From: Bacillota bacterium
GTDB taxonomy: Bacteria > Bacillota > Clostridia > Lachnospirales > Lachnospiraceae
Length of the DNA stretch: 18,396 bases
Direction: 5' to 3'
NCBI GenBank assembly: GCA_023460575.1
Contig: JAEWPQ010000269.1
Coordinates: 1-18,396, forward strand
Of the stretch, positions 7,843 through 15,691 are shown in pieces; position 1 is the first letter of the stretch; each line of letters begins with the position of its first letter. The notes under the pieces were generated by a model that ran no database searches, was not told the origin of the DNA, and saw nothing but the letters and a program-made list of their open reading frames with translations. The position numbers and the translations under genes are program-made.

Positions 7843-9933
7843 GTGAATCGGAAAGAAGCGCGAAAAAGAGCGGAACAGTTAGTATCAAGTATGACATTAG
7901 AAGAGAAGGCAAGCCAGCTGCGATATGACGCGCCGCCTGTACGCAGACTGGGTATACCAGCTTATAACTGGTGGAACGAAGCGCTTCACGGAGTGGCAAG
8001 AGCCGGTACAGCAACCAGTTTTCCTCAGGCTATAGGTATGGCGTCAGCTTTTGACGAGGAGCTGGTGCATGAAATTGCAGAGGTCATTGCAGAAGAAGGA
8101 AGAGCCAAATATAATGCGTTTGCCAGGCAGAATGACAGGGACATTTATAAAGGACTGACATTCTGGTCACCGAACGTTAATATATTCCGGGATCCCAGAT
8201 GGGGCAGAGGACAGGAGACTTATGGAGAAGACCCTTATTTAAGCAGCCGGCTTGGTGTGGCTTACATAAAAGGACTCCAGGGAGAGAACGAAACCATGAA
8301 AGCGGCAGCCTGTGTGAAACATTTTGCTGTTCATTCCGGTCCTGAAGCTCTTCGTCATGAGTTTAATGCGGAAGTTTCCTTAAAGGATTTAAGAGAAACC
8401 TATCTGCCTGCATTTGAAGCAGCAGTAAAAGAAGGAAAGTCTGAAGCTGTTATGGGTGCATATAACCGGACGAACGGCGAACCCTGTTGTGCCAGCAAAG
8501 CTTTAATGCAGGATATTTTAAGAGGTGAATGGGGATTTGAGGGGCATTATGTTTCGGATTGCTGGGCAATCCGCGATTTTCATGAACATCATTTAGTCAG
8601 TCCTGATGCAAAAACTTCTGCAGCTATGGCATTAAATGCTGGCTGTGATCTAAACTGCGGCAATACCTATCTTCATATATTAAACGCATATGAGCATGGG
8701 CTGGTAAGCGAGGAAGCGATTACAGAATCCTGTACACGCCTGTTTACTACCAGATATCTGCTGGGACTGTTTGATGAAAACGAATTTGATTCCATTCCAT
8801 ATGAGATGGTGGAGTGTAAAAAGCATCTGGAACTTTCGGAACGTGCGGCCAGGGAGAGTATGGTTCTGTTAAAGAATAACGGAATCCTTCCATTGGATAA
8901 AGGATCCGTGAAGACGATCGGGGTGATTGGACCGAATGCAGATAGCAGGGCTGCGCTTATTGGAAATTACCATGGGACTTCATCCGAATACATTACAATT
9001 CTGCAGGGAATAAAGGCGTTTGCTAACGATGAAATCAGAGTGCTCTATTCGGAAGGCTGTAATATTAGCGGTTCAAAGACAGAAAATCTGGCATTTGACC
9101 ATGACCGTATCTCAGAAGCGTTAATTGTAGCAGAACACAGTGATGTGGTTGTTTTGTGCCTGGGTCTGAATGAACTCCTGGAAGGGGAAGAAGGAGATCA
9201 GGGGAACCAGTATGCTTCAGGAGATAAGGAGTCACTGCTGCTTCCCGAACCTCAGAGAAAATTAATGGAGGCACTGTCTGAAACCGGTACTCCGGTTGTG
9301 TTGTGCATGATGGCAGGCAGCGATATTGACTTAAGCATTGCCAAGGAAAATTATGACGCCATTATACAGGCATGGTACCCTGGAGCAAGGGGAGGAAAGG
9401 CGTTTGCAGAGATCCTGTTCGGCCTTTATTCCCCATCAGGAAAATTATGTGTGACGTTTTATGACCCGGGAAATGATCTGCCTGAATTTACGGATTACTC
9501 CATGAAGAACAGAACCTATCGTTATATAGAAAGTAAGCCCCAGTATCCCTTTGGATATGGTCTGACCTACGGGCGGGCGGCAATGTCTGAGGCTAATTTA
9601 AACGTGGAAGATATGGAAGTGGAGGCTGTAGCTGAGAACACCGGTGAACGGGTTATTGAAGAGGTTATCCAGGTCTATGTAAAGGTTATGGATTCAGAAT
9701 TTGCACCACTTAATCCCAGACTTTGCGGATTTAAAAGGGTGAAACTGAATTGCGGGGAGAAAAAGAGTGTAAAAATAAAGCTGGATCAGCGTGCTTTTAT
9801 GGTTGTAAATGAGAAAGGCGAACACATAAAAGACGGAAACAGCATTGAATTATTTGTAGGCTTTTGCCAGCCGGATGAGACGAGTATACAGCTTATGGGA
9901 TGTAAGCCGGTGAAGCTGACTGCAGAAGTTTAA
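7843..9933 (+). CDS. GH3 glycoside hydrolase, probable beta-xylosidase
   Basis: This is a retaining glycosidase of 696 residues. The N-terminal barrel carries YNWWNEALHGVARAG, NVNIFRDPRWGRGQETYGEDP-type sequence and KHFAVHSGPE, phrases characteristic of the xylosidase-like branch of GH3. The catalytic nucleophile is Asp239 in YVSDCWA. The second domain supplies the acid/base region around LLEGEE (447-450), and a fibronectin III-like domain forms the C-terminus (about 595-690). There is no signal peptide, so it is cytoplasmic. The start is GTG at 7843 with CAGGAGGAAA (7829-7838) upstream. It is the last gene of the transport operon and is followed by a terminator. With the GH43 xylosidase it gives the locus two different xylosidase families. 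Beta-glucosidase or arabinofuranosidase side activity cannot be excluded. Confidence 0.92.
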   Translation: MNRKEARKRAEQLVSSMTLEEKASQLRYDAPPVRRLGIPAYNWWNEALHGVARAGTATSFPQAIGMASAFDEELVHEIAEVIAEEGRAKYNAFARQNDRDIYKGLTFWSPNVNIFRDPRWGRGQETYGEDPYLSSRLGVAYIKGLQGENETMKAAACVKHFAVHSGPEALRHEFNAEVSLKDLRETYLPAFEAAVKEGKSEAVMGAYNRTNGEPCCASKALMQDILRGEWGFEGHYVSDCWAIRDFHEHHLVSPDAKTSAAMALNAGCDLNCGNTYLHILNAYEHGLVSEEAITESCTRLFTTRYLLGLFDENEFDSIPYEMVECKKHLELSERAARESMVLLKNNGILPLDKGSVKTIGVIGPNADSRAALIGNYHGTSSEYITILQGIKAFANDEIRVLYSEGCNISGSKTENLAFDHDRISEALIVAEHSDVVVLCLGLNELLEGEEGDQGNQYASGDKESLLLPEPQRKLMEALSETGTPVVLCMMAGSDIDLSIAKENYDAIIQAWYPGARGGKAFAEILFGLYSPSGKLCVTFYDPGNDLPEFTDYSMKNRTYRYIESKPQYPFGYGLTYGRAAMSEANLNVEDMEVEAVAENTGERVIEEVIQVYVKVMDSEFAPLNPRLCGFKRVKLNCGEKKSVKIKLDQRAFMVVNEKGEHIKDGNSIELFVGFCQPDETSIQLMGCKPVKLTAEV

Positions 9934-9947
9934 TTTCCACTGATCAG

Positions 9948-9984
9948 AAAAAGACGGATCTGCGTGAGTTGGATCCGTTTTTTT
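9948..9984 (+). terminator. Intrinsic terminator of the transport-GH3 operon
   Basis: The stem pairs ACGGATC (9954-9960) with GATCCGT (9972-9978) around an 11-nt loop. It is extended by an A-run on the left and followed by a T-run to 9984. The matching A and T runs could also allow termination from the other direction. Confidence 0.9.
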
Positions 9985-10025
9985 GCATGTCTATTAATTG
10001 ATATTGTGAAATGTTATAAAAATTC

Positions 10026-10054
10026 TTTACATTTAAAAGTATTTGTGTTAATAT
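10026..10054 (+). promoter_or_regulatory. Promoter of the LacI-type regulator and pentose cassette
   Basis: TTTACA (10026-10031) and TAATAT (10049-10054) are separated by 17 bp. Transcription would start at about 10061, exactly where the palindromic operator begins, so bound repressor would block initiation. Confidence 0.6.
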
Positions 10055-10060
10055 TATACA

Positions 10061-10074
10061 TGTAACCGGTTACA
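10061..10074 (+). promoter_or_regulatory. LacI-family operator 1 (also fits the cre consensus)
   Basis: TGTAACCGGTTACA is a perfect 14-bp palindrome with the central CG typical of LacI-family operators. It lies between the -10 element and the ribosome binding site of the regulator gene, which implies autoregulation. The same 14 bases recur upstream of deoC. With the A at 10060 it also satisfies the catabolite-responsive element pattern WTGNAANCGNWNNCW, so CcpA binding is possible as well. Confidence 0.85.
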
Positions 10075-10089
10075 CAAGGAGAGTTTGAA

Positions 10090-11103
10090 ATGAATATACG
10101 GGATATAGCGAGAAAAGCAGGTGTTTCTTCCGCAACTGTTTCCAGAGTAATTAATGAATCCGGATATGTGAAAGAGGAAACAAAGCAAAAAGTATTAGCG
10201 GCAATTGAAGAGGCAGAATTCGTTCCCAATGCCATAGCCAGAAGTCTCAGTATACGTGATTCTTCCAGTATCGGCGTGATTGTCCCCGATATCGCCAATG
10301 AGTTTTTTTCGGGCATTATAAGCGGAATAGGGGAAAGGGCTGCCAATAACCAGTACAATATTGTTTTGTTTGATACCGGAGAACTGCCGGAGAGAGAACA
10401 TCAATGTCTTATGATGGCAGAAAGCCAGAGACTTTCGGGACTTTTGATTACTCCCATTTCGGAGCTTGATGAGGTGACCAGGGATAAGCTGGTCCAATTT
10501 GAAAACAAAGGAATTCCAGTTGTATTAGTTGACCGCAATATCAGAAATTCCATTCTTGATGGGGTATTTGTTGAGAACCATGAAGCTGCATATAAGGCTG
10601 TGGAAGCGTTAATTCAGAATGGACATAAGAAGATTGCAGTAATAACTGGTCCCAACACTTCTATGCCGGGAAAAGATCGTCTGAACGGGTACAAATCAGC
10701 TCTGAGGGATCATGGGATTGGGCTGAGAGAGGAATATATCGTATCAGGTGATTTTAAGATTATGAAAGCGTATGAGAGGACGAAGGAATTACTGGAACTT
10801 CCGGATCCGCCCACTGCTATTTTTGCTTCCAACAACCAGACCAGCCTGGGAGTGCTCAAATATATAACGGAGCATAAGTTAAAAATTGGCAGGGATATCT
10901 CCATAGTAGGATTTGATCAGATTGAATCCCTGAAAATCATTGATTATAGTCTTTCAACGATTGACAGGGACGCGAGGAATCAGGGATATCTGGCGATGGA
11001 AATGTTGATTGACAAACTGACCCGTAAGGAAAGCAAAAGCTCAGGACGAAAGATCTTTGTTCCATATCAGATGGTGCTTCGCGGTTCAGAAAAGGTAAAA
11101 TAG
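10090..11103 (+). CDS. LacI/RbsR-family transcriptional regulator of the pentose cassette
   Basis: This is a repressor of 337 residues. The N-terminal helix-turn-helix is IRDIARKAGVSSATVSRVIN (3-22), followed by the hinge helix around PNAIARSL. The remainder is a periplasmic-binding-protein-like effector domain (SIGVIVPDIANEFF, GLLITPISEL, VDRNI, ASNNQTSLGVL, IVGFDQIE). The ATG has AAGGAG (10076-10081) upstream. The gene is flanked by two identical palindromic operators, one over its own start and one just before deoC. It therefore probably represses itself and the downstream sugar genes until the sugar or its phosphate binds. A weak 4-bp hairpin with a T-rich tail lies just after the stop (11105-11130), so some read-through into deoC is likely. 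The effector is unknown. Ribose or deoxyribose is suggested by the neighbours. Confidence 0.93.
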   Translation: MNIRDIARKAGVSSATVSRVINESGYVKEETKQKVLAAIEEAEFVPNAIARSLSIRDSSSIGVIVPDIANEFFSGIISGIGERAANNQYNIVLFDTGELPEREHQCLMMAESQRLSGLLITPISELDEVTRDKLVQFENKGIPVVLVDRNIRNSILDGVFVENHEAAYKAVEALIQNGHKKIAVITGPNTSMPGKDRLNGYKSALRDHGIGLREEYIVSGDFKIMKAYERTKELLELPDPPTAIFASNNQTSLGVLKYITEHKLKIGRDISIVGFDQIESLKIIDYSLSTIDRDARNQGYLAMEMLIDKLTRKESKSSGRKIFVPYQMVLRGSEKVK

Positions 11104-11134
11104 GCTGCAGTAAGGCAGTTTATTTTTACTCTTA

Positions 11135-11152
11135 TATGTAACCGGTTACATA
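11135..11152 (+). promoter_or_regulatory. LacI-family operator 2 upstream of deoC
   Basis: TATGTAACCGGTTACATA is a perfect 18-bp palindrome containing the same 14-bp core (11137-11150) as operator 1. It sits 21 bp before the deoC start, in the 64-nt regulator-deoC gap. I see only weak candidate promoter elements around it (TTTACT at 11125-11130). It may therefore control a local promoter or act as a roadblock to read-through. It also fits the cre consensus. Confidence 0.85.
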
Positions 11153-11173
11153 CAAAAATTACGGAGGATGGAT

Positions 11174-11809
11174 ATGAACATAGCAAACATGATTGACCAT
11201 ACAATGCTGAAGGCAGATGCCGGGGCAGAAATAATCAGAAGATATTGTCATGAGGCGAAAGAATACGGATTTGCATCTGTCTGTGTAAACACCTGCCACG
11301 TACCTATGGCAGCGCAGGAACTTAAGGACAGCACCGTGGCTGTGTGTTGTGTGGTGGGTTTTCCATTGGGAGCCATGCTGTCAGCTGCCAAAGCTTTTGA
11401 AGCGGCAGAGGCAGTAAAAGCTGGCGCAGATGAAGTAGATATGGTGATCAATATCGGTGCCTTAAAAGATAGGAATTATGATCTTGTCCGGGCTGATATT
11501 AAAGCAGTTGTTGAAGCCTGTCACGAAAGAACCGTTAAAGTAATTCTTGAAAATTGTCTTCTGACAAAGGATGAAATAGTAAAGGCCTGTGAACTTTCCA
11601 TGGAAGCAGGCGCACATTTTGTCAAAACGTCTACCGGTTTTAGTACCAAAGGAGCATTGGTAGAGGATGTTTCCCTCATGAAAAAGACAGTAGGAGAGAA
11701 AATGAAAGTGAAGGCAAGCGGCGGGATTCGTACACCGGAGGAGGCCAGGGCTATGATATCAGCAGGAGCAGACCGGATTGGTGCTGGAAATGGAATTGCA
11801 CTGCTGTAA
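11174..11809 (+). CDS. deoC: Deoxyribose-phosphate aldolase
   Basis: This class I aldolase of 211 residues splits 2-deoxyribose 5-phosphate into acetaldehyde and glyceraldehyde 3-phosphate. The Schiff-base lysine is Lys151 in FVKTSTGF. Lys180 in VKASGGIRT and Asp89 in DEVDMV complete the proton-relay set. The family start IDHTMLKADA is present. The ATG at 11174 is 6 nt from GGAGG (11163-11167). An ATG at 11168 abuts that site and is too close to be used well. The gene lies between a LacI-type regulator and a ribokinase-family gene, not with nucleoside phosphorylases. This suggests that its substrate is made by phosphorylating free deoxyribose rather than from nucleoside breakdown. It is the first structural gene behind operator 2. 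Confidence 0.96.
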   Translation: MNIANMIDHTMLKADAGAEIIRRYCHEAKEYGFASVCVNTCHVPMAAQELKDSTVAVCCVVGFPLGAMLSAAKAFEAAEAVKAGADEVDMVINIGALKDRNYDLVRADIKAVVEACHERTVKVILENCLLTKDEIVKACELSMEAGAHFVKTSTGFSTKGALVEDVSLMKKTVGEKMKVKASGGIRTPEEARAMISAGADRIGAGNGIALL

Positions 11810-11826
11810 AGAGAAAGGAGATGCTT

Positions 11827-12771
11827 ATGGGTAAGAAAATAACGGTATTTGGGAGTTTTGTTGTAGATTTGATGGGAAGATGTCCCCATCTGCCTGTGCC
11901 GGGTGAAACAGTAAAGGGAAGTCTGTTTAAAATGGGACCTGGAGGAAAGGGGTTTAACCAGGCGGTAGCTGCCCACAAGGCAGGTGCAGACGTAACTATG
12001 GTAACGAAGATTGGCAATGACACCTTTGCAGAGCTTGCCATTCAGACAATGACCGGACTTGGGATGGATACAAAAAGGGTATTTCGCAGCGAACAGGCTG
12101 AGACAGGCACTGCATTAATCATGGTCGATGAGAATACCAGTCAGAATGAAATCGCAGTGATCTTAGGTGCGTGTGATACGATTTCCGATGAGGAGGTGGA
12201 ATCCATCACAGACCTGCTGGACCAGTCGGATTATTTACTGATTCAGCTGGAAACAAACATTTCTTCTGTTGAGAAGGCGGTAGAAATGGCATACGGCAAA
12301 GGAGTTAAAATCATTTTAAATACAGCCCCTGTACAGCCCGTCAGTGACAGTATATTAAGCCGGGTGGAACTGATCACTCCCAATGAGGTGGAGGCCGGGA
12401 TACTTACCGGAATCCCGGTGGATACAGAAGAAAGCGCCGGAAAAGCAGCGGATTATTTTCTGAAAAAGGGCGTCAGAAATGTGCTCATCACAATGGGGAG
12501 CAAAGGGGTTTATATTGCAACAAATGAAAGAAGAGGGTTAATACCCGCCTATCAGGTAGATGCGGTAGACACCACAGGGGCAGGAGACGCATTCAACGGC
12601 GGTCTTGCGGCAGCCCTGTCAGAAGGAAAAGATCTATGGGAAGCTGCTAAATTTGCCAATGCGCTGGCAGCCATTTCTGTGCAGAGAATCGGAACAACAC
12701 CGGCAATGCCGGAACGGGCAGAAATTGATGCCTTTATAAAATCTCATGAAACGGAGGGATGGCAATGTTAA
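11827..12771 (+). CDS. rbsK: PfkB-family pentose kinase: ribokinase or deoxyribokinase
   Basis: This sugar kinase of 314 residues phosphorylates the 5-OH of a furanose pentose. It has the first PfkB signature as GPGGKGFNQA (37-46) and the second as DTTGAGDAFNGG with catalytic base Asp254, close to Asp255 of E. coli RbsK. Asp14 and the Glu in QLET match other E. coli sugar contacts. Two pocket positions differ: E. coli Asn14 (GSINAD) corresponds to Val12 (GSFVVD), and Ala45 of GGKGANQ to Phe43. Losing a polar contact and adding bulk may fit a sugar lacking the 2-OH, so deoxyribokinase is a serious alternative. The ATG at 11827 is 6 nt from AAAGGAG (11814-11820). The ATG at 11821 abuts that site. 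The gene starts 17 nt after deoC and its stop overlaps the rbsD start by 7 nt. Confidence 0.9.
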   Translation: MGKKITVFGSFVVDLMGRCPHLPVPGETVKGSLFKMGPGGKGFNQAVAAHKAGADVTMVTKIGNDTFAELAIQTMTGLGMDTKRVFRSEQAETGTALIMVDENTSQNEIAVILGACDTISDEEVESITDLLDQSDYLLIQLETNISSVEKAVEMAYGKGVKIILNTAPVQPVSDSILSRVELITPNEVEAGILTGIPVDTEESAGKAADYFLKKGVRNVLITMGSKGVYIATNERRGLIPAYQVDAVDTTGAGDAFNGGLAAALSEGKDLWEAAKFANALAAISVQRIGTTPAMPERAEIDAFIKSHETEGWQC

Positions 12772-13163
12772 AGACTGGTATCTTACATCCCCAGCTATCG
12801 AGAATCATGGCGGAAATCAGACACATGGATATGCTTGTTATCGCAGATGCCGGACTGCCTGTCCCTAAGGGAGTGGAGCGGGTGGATTTAGGCTGGAAAC
12901 AGGGAAGTCCGACCTACTTAGAGGTTCTTGAAGAGATTGAAAAGTATATGGTAACGGAAAAGGCTGTTTTTGCCGAGGAAGCTCTTGTTGTAAGCGGGGA
13001 GCTGCATAAAAAAGCCCTGGCTCTTCTGCCGGAGGGAATTCCTGTAGAGTATATTCCTCACAGTGAATTAAAAAAAATGACAGAAGGAGCAAAAGCAATT
13101 ATTCTTACAGGTGAGTTTACCGGTTATACCAATGTAATTCTGATCTCAGGATGTGCATATTGA
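12765..13163 (+). CDS. rbsD: RbsD-type pyranase (pentose ring mutarotase)
   Basis: This cytoplasmic enzyme of 132 residues interconverts pyranose and furanose forms of ribose-like sugars, supplying the kinase with the furanose form. The start MLKTGILHPQLSRIMAEIRH carries the catalytic His20, at the same position as in E. coli RbsD. The blocks DAGLPVPKGVERVDL, AEEALV and GEFTGYTNVILISG also match the family. The length is slightly short of the E. coli protein (139). The ATG at 12765 lies 6 nt from GGAGGG (12753-12758) and overlaps the last 7 nt of the kinase gene. An ATG at 12759 abuts the ribosome binding site. Deoxyribose is also mostly pyranose in solution, so RbsD fits either pentose. Confidence 0.93.
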   Translation: MLKTGILHPQLSRIMAEIRHMDMLVIADAGLPVPKGVERVDLGWKQGSPTYLEVLEEIEKYMVTEKAVFAEEALVVSGELHKKALALLPEGIPVEYIPHSELKKMTEGAKAIILTGEFTGYTNVILISGCAY

Positions 13164-13190
13164 GACCGGGCGAGGGGAAGGGGAAATTAA

Positions 13191-14702
13191 ATGGGAGGAA
13201 GGTTAGTTCTGAAACTGGAATCAATCGTTAAGACTTTTCCTGGTGTAAAAGCTCTTGACGGAGTTCATCTGGAAATATATGAGGGTGAGGTTCACGCTCT
13301 GTGCGGAGAAAACGGAGCAGGAAAATCAACTTTGATGAAAATTATTGCAGGGGCTCAGCCATATACATCCGGTTCCATGTATTTAAATGGGGAAAAAGTG
13401 ATATTTCACTCCGCCAGGGAAGCAGAAAAATCAGGAATTGCCATGATTTACCAGGAATTTAATATGGTTCCTGAATTATCGGTTGCTGAAAATATGTTTC
13501 TTGGGAGGCTTCCGGTAAACAGCTTTAAGAAGGTGGATTGGGATAAGCTGTTTAAAGAGGCACAGGATAATTTGGACCATCTGGGTTTGAAATTCAGTTC
13601 AAGGACCAAAGTGAAAAATCTTTCTGTTGCGGAAGCACAGATGACAGAGATTGCCAAATGTCTCACCATAGGAGCCAGAATCATCATCATGGATGAGCCG
13701 ACTGCCGCTCTGGCGGGGGAAGAAATTAAAATATTGTTTGGAATTATTGAAGAGCTTAAAAAGAAGGGAATTGCAATTATCTATATTTCTCACCGAATGG
13801 ATGAAATTTTTAAAATTTCAGATCGTCTGACCGTGTTTCGGGATGGCAGATATGTTTCTTCGAAAGAGATCGGTGAAACAGATTATGATGATGTAGTGTC
13901 CATGATGGTAGGCAGGAGTGTTTCTAATCTATATCCTGTCCGTGATTACAAGCCCCAAGAGGTAGTGTTTGAAGCAAAAAATGTAAACAGCCGGAATGTA
14001 CATGATATGAGTCTGAGGCTTCATAGGGGAGAAATTCTTGGAATAACCGGACTTTTAGGATCGGGGACCATTGAATTATCAAAAATATTATACGGTGCCA
14101 TACCAATGGAAAGCGGAGAACTCTGGGTACATGGGGAGAGAAAAGACTGCTCTGCACCTGTAAAAGCGCTGAAATCCGGAATTGGTTTTGTTTCAGATGA
14201 CAGGAAGCAGGAGGGACTGGTTTTAGTCAGAAGCATCAGAGAAAATATTTCCATGTCATCTTTAAAGAAGCTGACAAGAGGAATTCATTTAAATACCAGA
14301 CTGGAAATGGAGCGGGTCAGCCATCAGGTCAAATCGCTGAATATCCGGATCAGTTCACCCTCCCAGCTGGCTGGGAAGTTAAGCGGAGGCAATCAGCAGA
14401 AAATCGTCTTTGCAAAGGTGCTGGAAGCAGATTCTGATATTCTCATTCTCAATGAACCCACAAGGGGAGTGGATGTTGGGGCTAAGGCAGAAATTTATGC
14501 GATAATAAACCAGCTGACTGAAAAAGGAAAAAGTATTCTTATGGTTTCCACAGATCTACCGGAGCTGATCGGAGTCAGTGACCGCGTGATTGTCATGCGG
14601 GAGGGACGAATGGTATTGGAGATTTCAGGAACGGACATGAATCAGGAAATAATATTAGCACATGCATCTGGAGGGGTGAGGGAAAATGAATCAGAAAGCT
14701 AA
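13191..14702 (+). CDS. rbsA: Sugar ABC transporter ATPase, RbsA-type (CUT2, two nucleotide-binding domains)
   Basis: This fused ATPase of 503 residues powers pentose import. The first domain has Walker A GENGAGKST (39-47) and Walker B with Asp168-Glu169, but a degenerate signature, LSVAEAQ. The second has a degenerate Walker A (GLLGSGTIEL), a canonical signature LSGGNQQ (397-403), and a Walker B in which Asp is replaced by Asn421 (NEPTRGVDVGAK). Walker motifs of domain 1 face the signature of domain 2, so one composite site looks fully canonical and the other fully degenerate. AAGGGGA (13178-13184) precedes the ATG. The gene's last 17 nt overlap the permease gene, indicating coupled translation. 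Family members also carry xylose or galactose; the operon supports a ribose-like pentose. Confidence 0.94.
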   Translation: MGGRLVLKLESIVKTFPGVKALDGVHLEIYEGEVHALCGENGAGKSTLMKIIAGAQPYTSGSMYLNGEKVIFHSAREAEKSGIAMIYQEFNMVPELSVAENMFLGRLPVNSFKKVDWDKLFKEAQDNLDHLGLKFSSRTKVKNLSVAEAQMTEIAKCLTIGARIIIMDEPTAALAGEEIKILFGIIEELKKKGIAIIYISHRMDEIFKISDRLTVFRDGRYVSSKEIGETDYDDVVSMMVGRSVSNLYPVRDYKPQEVVFEAKNVNSRNVHDMSLRLHRGEILGITGLLGSGTIELSKILYGAIPMESGELWVHGERKDCSAPVKALKSGIGFVSDDRKQEGLVLVRSIRENISMSSLKKLTRGIHLNTRLEMERVSHQVKSLNIRISSPSQLAGKLSGGNQQKIVFAKVLEADSDILILNEPTRGVDVGAKAEIYAIINQLTEKGKSILMVSTDLPELIGVSDRVIVMREGRMVLEISGTDMNQEIILAHASGGVRENESES

Positions 14703-15648
14703 GAAACAATTAATCAACCAGATCAATATTTACCGATCGGTTTTAATATTACTTATCATTTGCCTGTTTGCTGCATTTTTATCAAAAAGCTTTTTAAATA
14801 TATCGAATTTGTTTAATGTATTCAAACAGGTTACTGTTGCAGGGATAATTGGATGCGGAATGACCTTCGTAATCCTTACCGGTGGAATTGACTTATCTGT
14901 TGGTTCTATTCTGGGACTTTCCGGAGTCGTTGCGTCAGGGGTACTGGCTTCAACCGGCAATACGTTCCTTGCGGTAATAACAGCAGTTGCCATAGGAACT
15001 GCCTGCGGCACAGCGAACGGTTTTTTTATCTCTCACTGCGGGATACCTCCATTTATTGCAACGCTGGGGACAATGACTTTGCTGAGGGGCTGCGTTCTGA
15101 TCTATACAAAGGGCTCTCCGATTCCGGTAAAATCGGATGCTTATAAATTTATTGGGAAAGGTTCTGTTTTGGGAGTGCCGGTTCCTGTGATTATTCTCAT
15201 ACTCCTTTTTCTGGCAGCACATTACATACTCACGCAGACCCGGTTTGGAAGGAGCATTTATGCTTTTGGGGGAAATCGGGAAGCAGCCCGTTTATCAGGC
15301 ATATCCGTGAAATGGACAGAATGGACTGCTTATATTATGAATGGATTTTTAAGCGGTGTTGCTGCTGTTGTATTGACAGCAAGGCTTGGTTCGGCTCAAT
15401 CTACAAGCGGACAGGGAATCGAGATGGATGCGATTGCAGCGGTTATTCTTGGAGGAACCAGCTTAAGCGGAGGAACGGGATTTGTACTTCCTACCGTAGT
15501 GGGTGCCATGATCATGGGGATCATAGATAACATCCTGACACTTATGAATGTCAACCCTCATGCAACCAGCATAGTAAAAGGATCTGTTGTGCTGATTGCC
15601 GTGCTGGTGGATAAAAAGGTGAAGGATTTATCTGCGAAAGCGGAATAA
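14686..15648 (+). CDS. rbsC: Sugar ABC transporter permease, RbsC-type
   Basis: This integral membrane subunit of 320 residues forms the homodimeric pore of the CUT2 importer. Multiple hydrophobic helices are evident. The family hallmark GMTFVILTGGIDLSVGS lies near residues 60-76, and the cytoplasmic coupling region GGNREAARLSGI near 200. The ending KGSVVLIAVLVDKK is also typical. The ATG lies 17 nt inside the rbsA reading frame, with a purine-rich site (GAGGGGTGAGGG) before it. A 43-nt gap with a small AAATAG/CTATTT hairpin (15647-15661) separates it from the binding-protein gene, which could adjust the ratio of the two products. Confidence 0.94.
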   Translation: MNQKAKKQLINQINIYRSVLILLIICLFAAFLSKSFLNISNLFNVFKQVTVAGIIGCGMTFVILTGGIDLSVGSILGLSGVVASGVLASTGNTFLAVITAVAIGTACGTANGFFISHCGIPPFIATLGTMTLLRGCVLIYTKGSPIPVKSDAYKFIGKGSVLGVPVPVIILILLFLAAHYILTQTRFGRSIYAFGGNREAARLSGISVKWTEWTAYIMNGFLSGVAAVVLTARLGSAQSTSGQGIEMDAIAAVILGGTSLSGGTGFVLPTVVGAMIMGIIDNILTLMNVNPHATSIVKGSVVLIAVLVDKKVKDLSAKAE

Positions 15649-15691
15649 ATAGAAACTATTTTAATGTATTTGAGAAGGGAAGGGAAGAATT

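Noticed and set aside
10014..10497. Minus-strand reading frames opposite the LacI-type gene
   Set aside because: They lie wholly or mostly opposite a well-supported gene, have no convincing ribosome binding sites, and translate to low-complexity sequence without family features.
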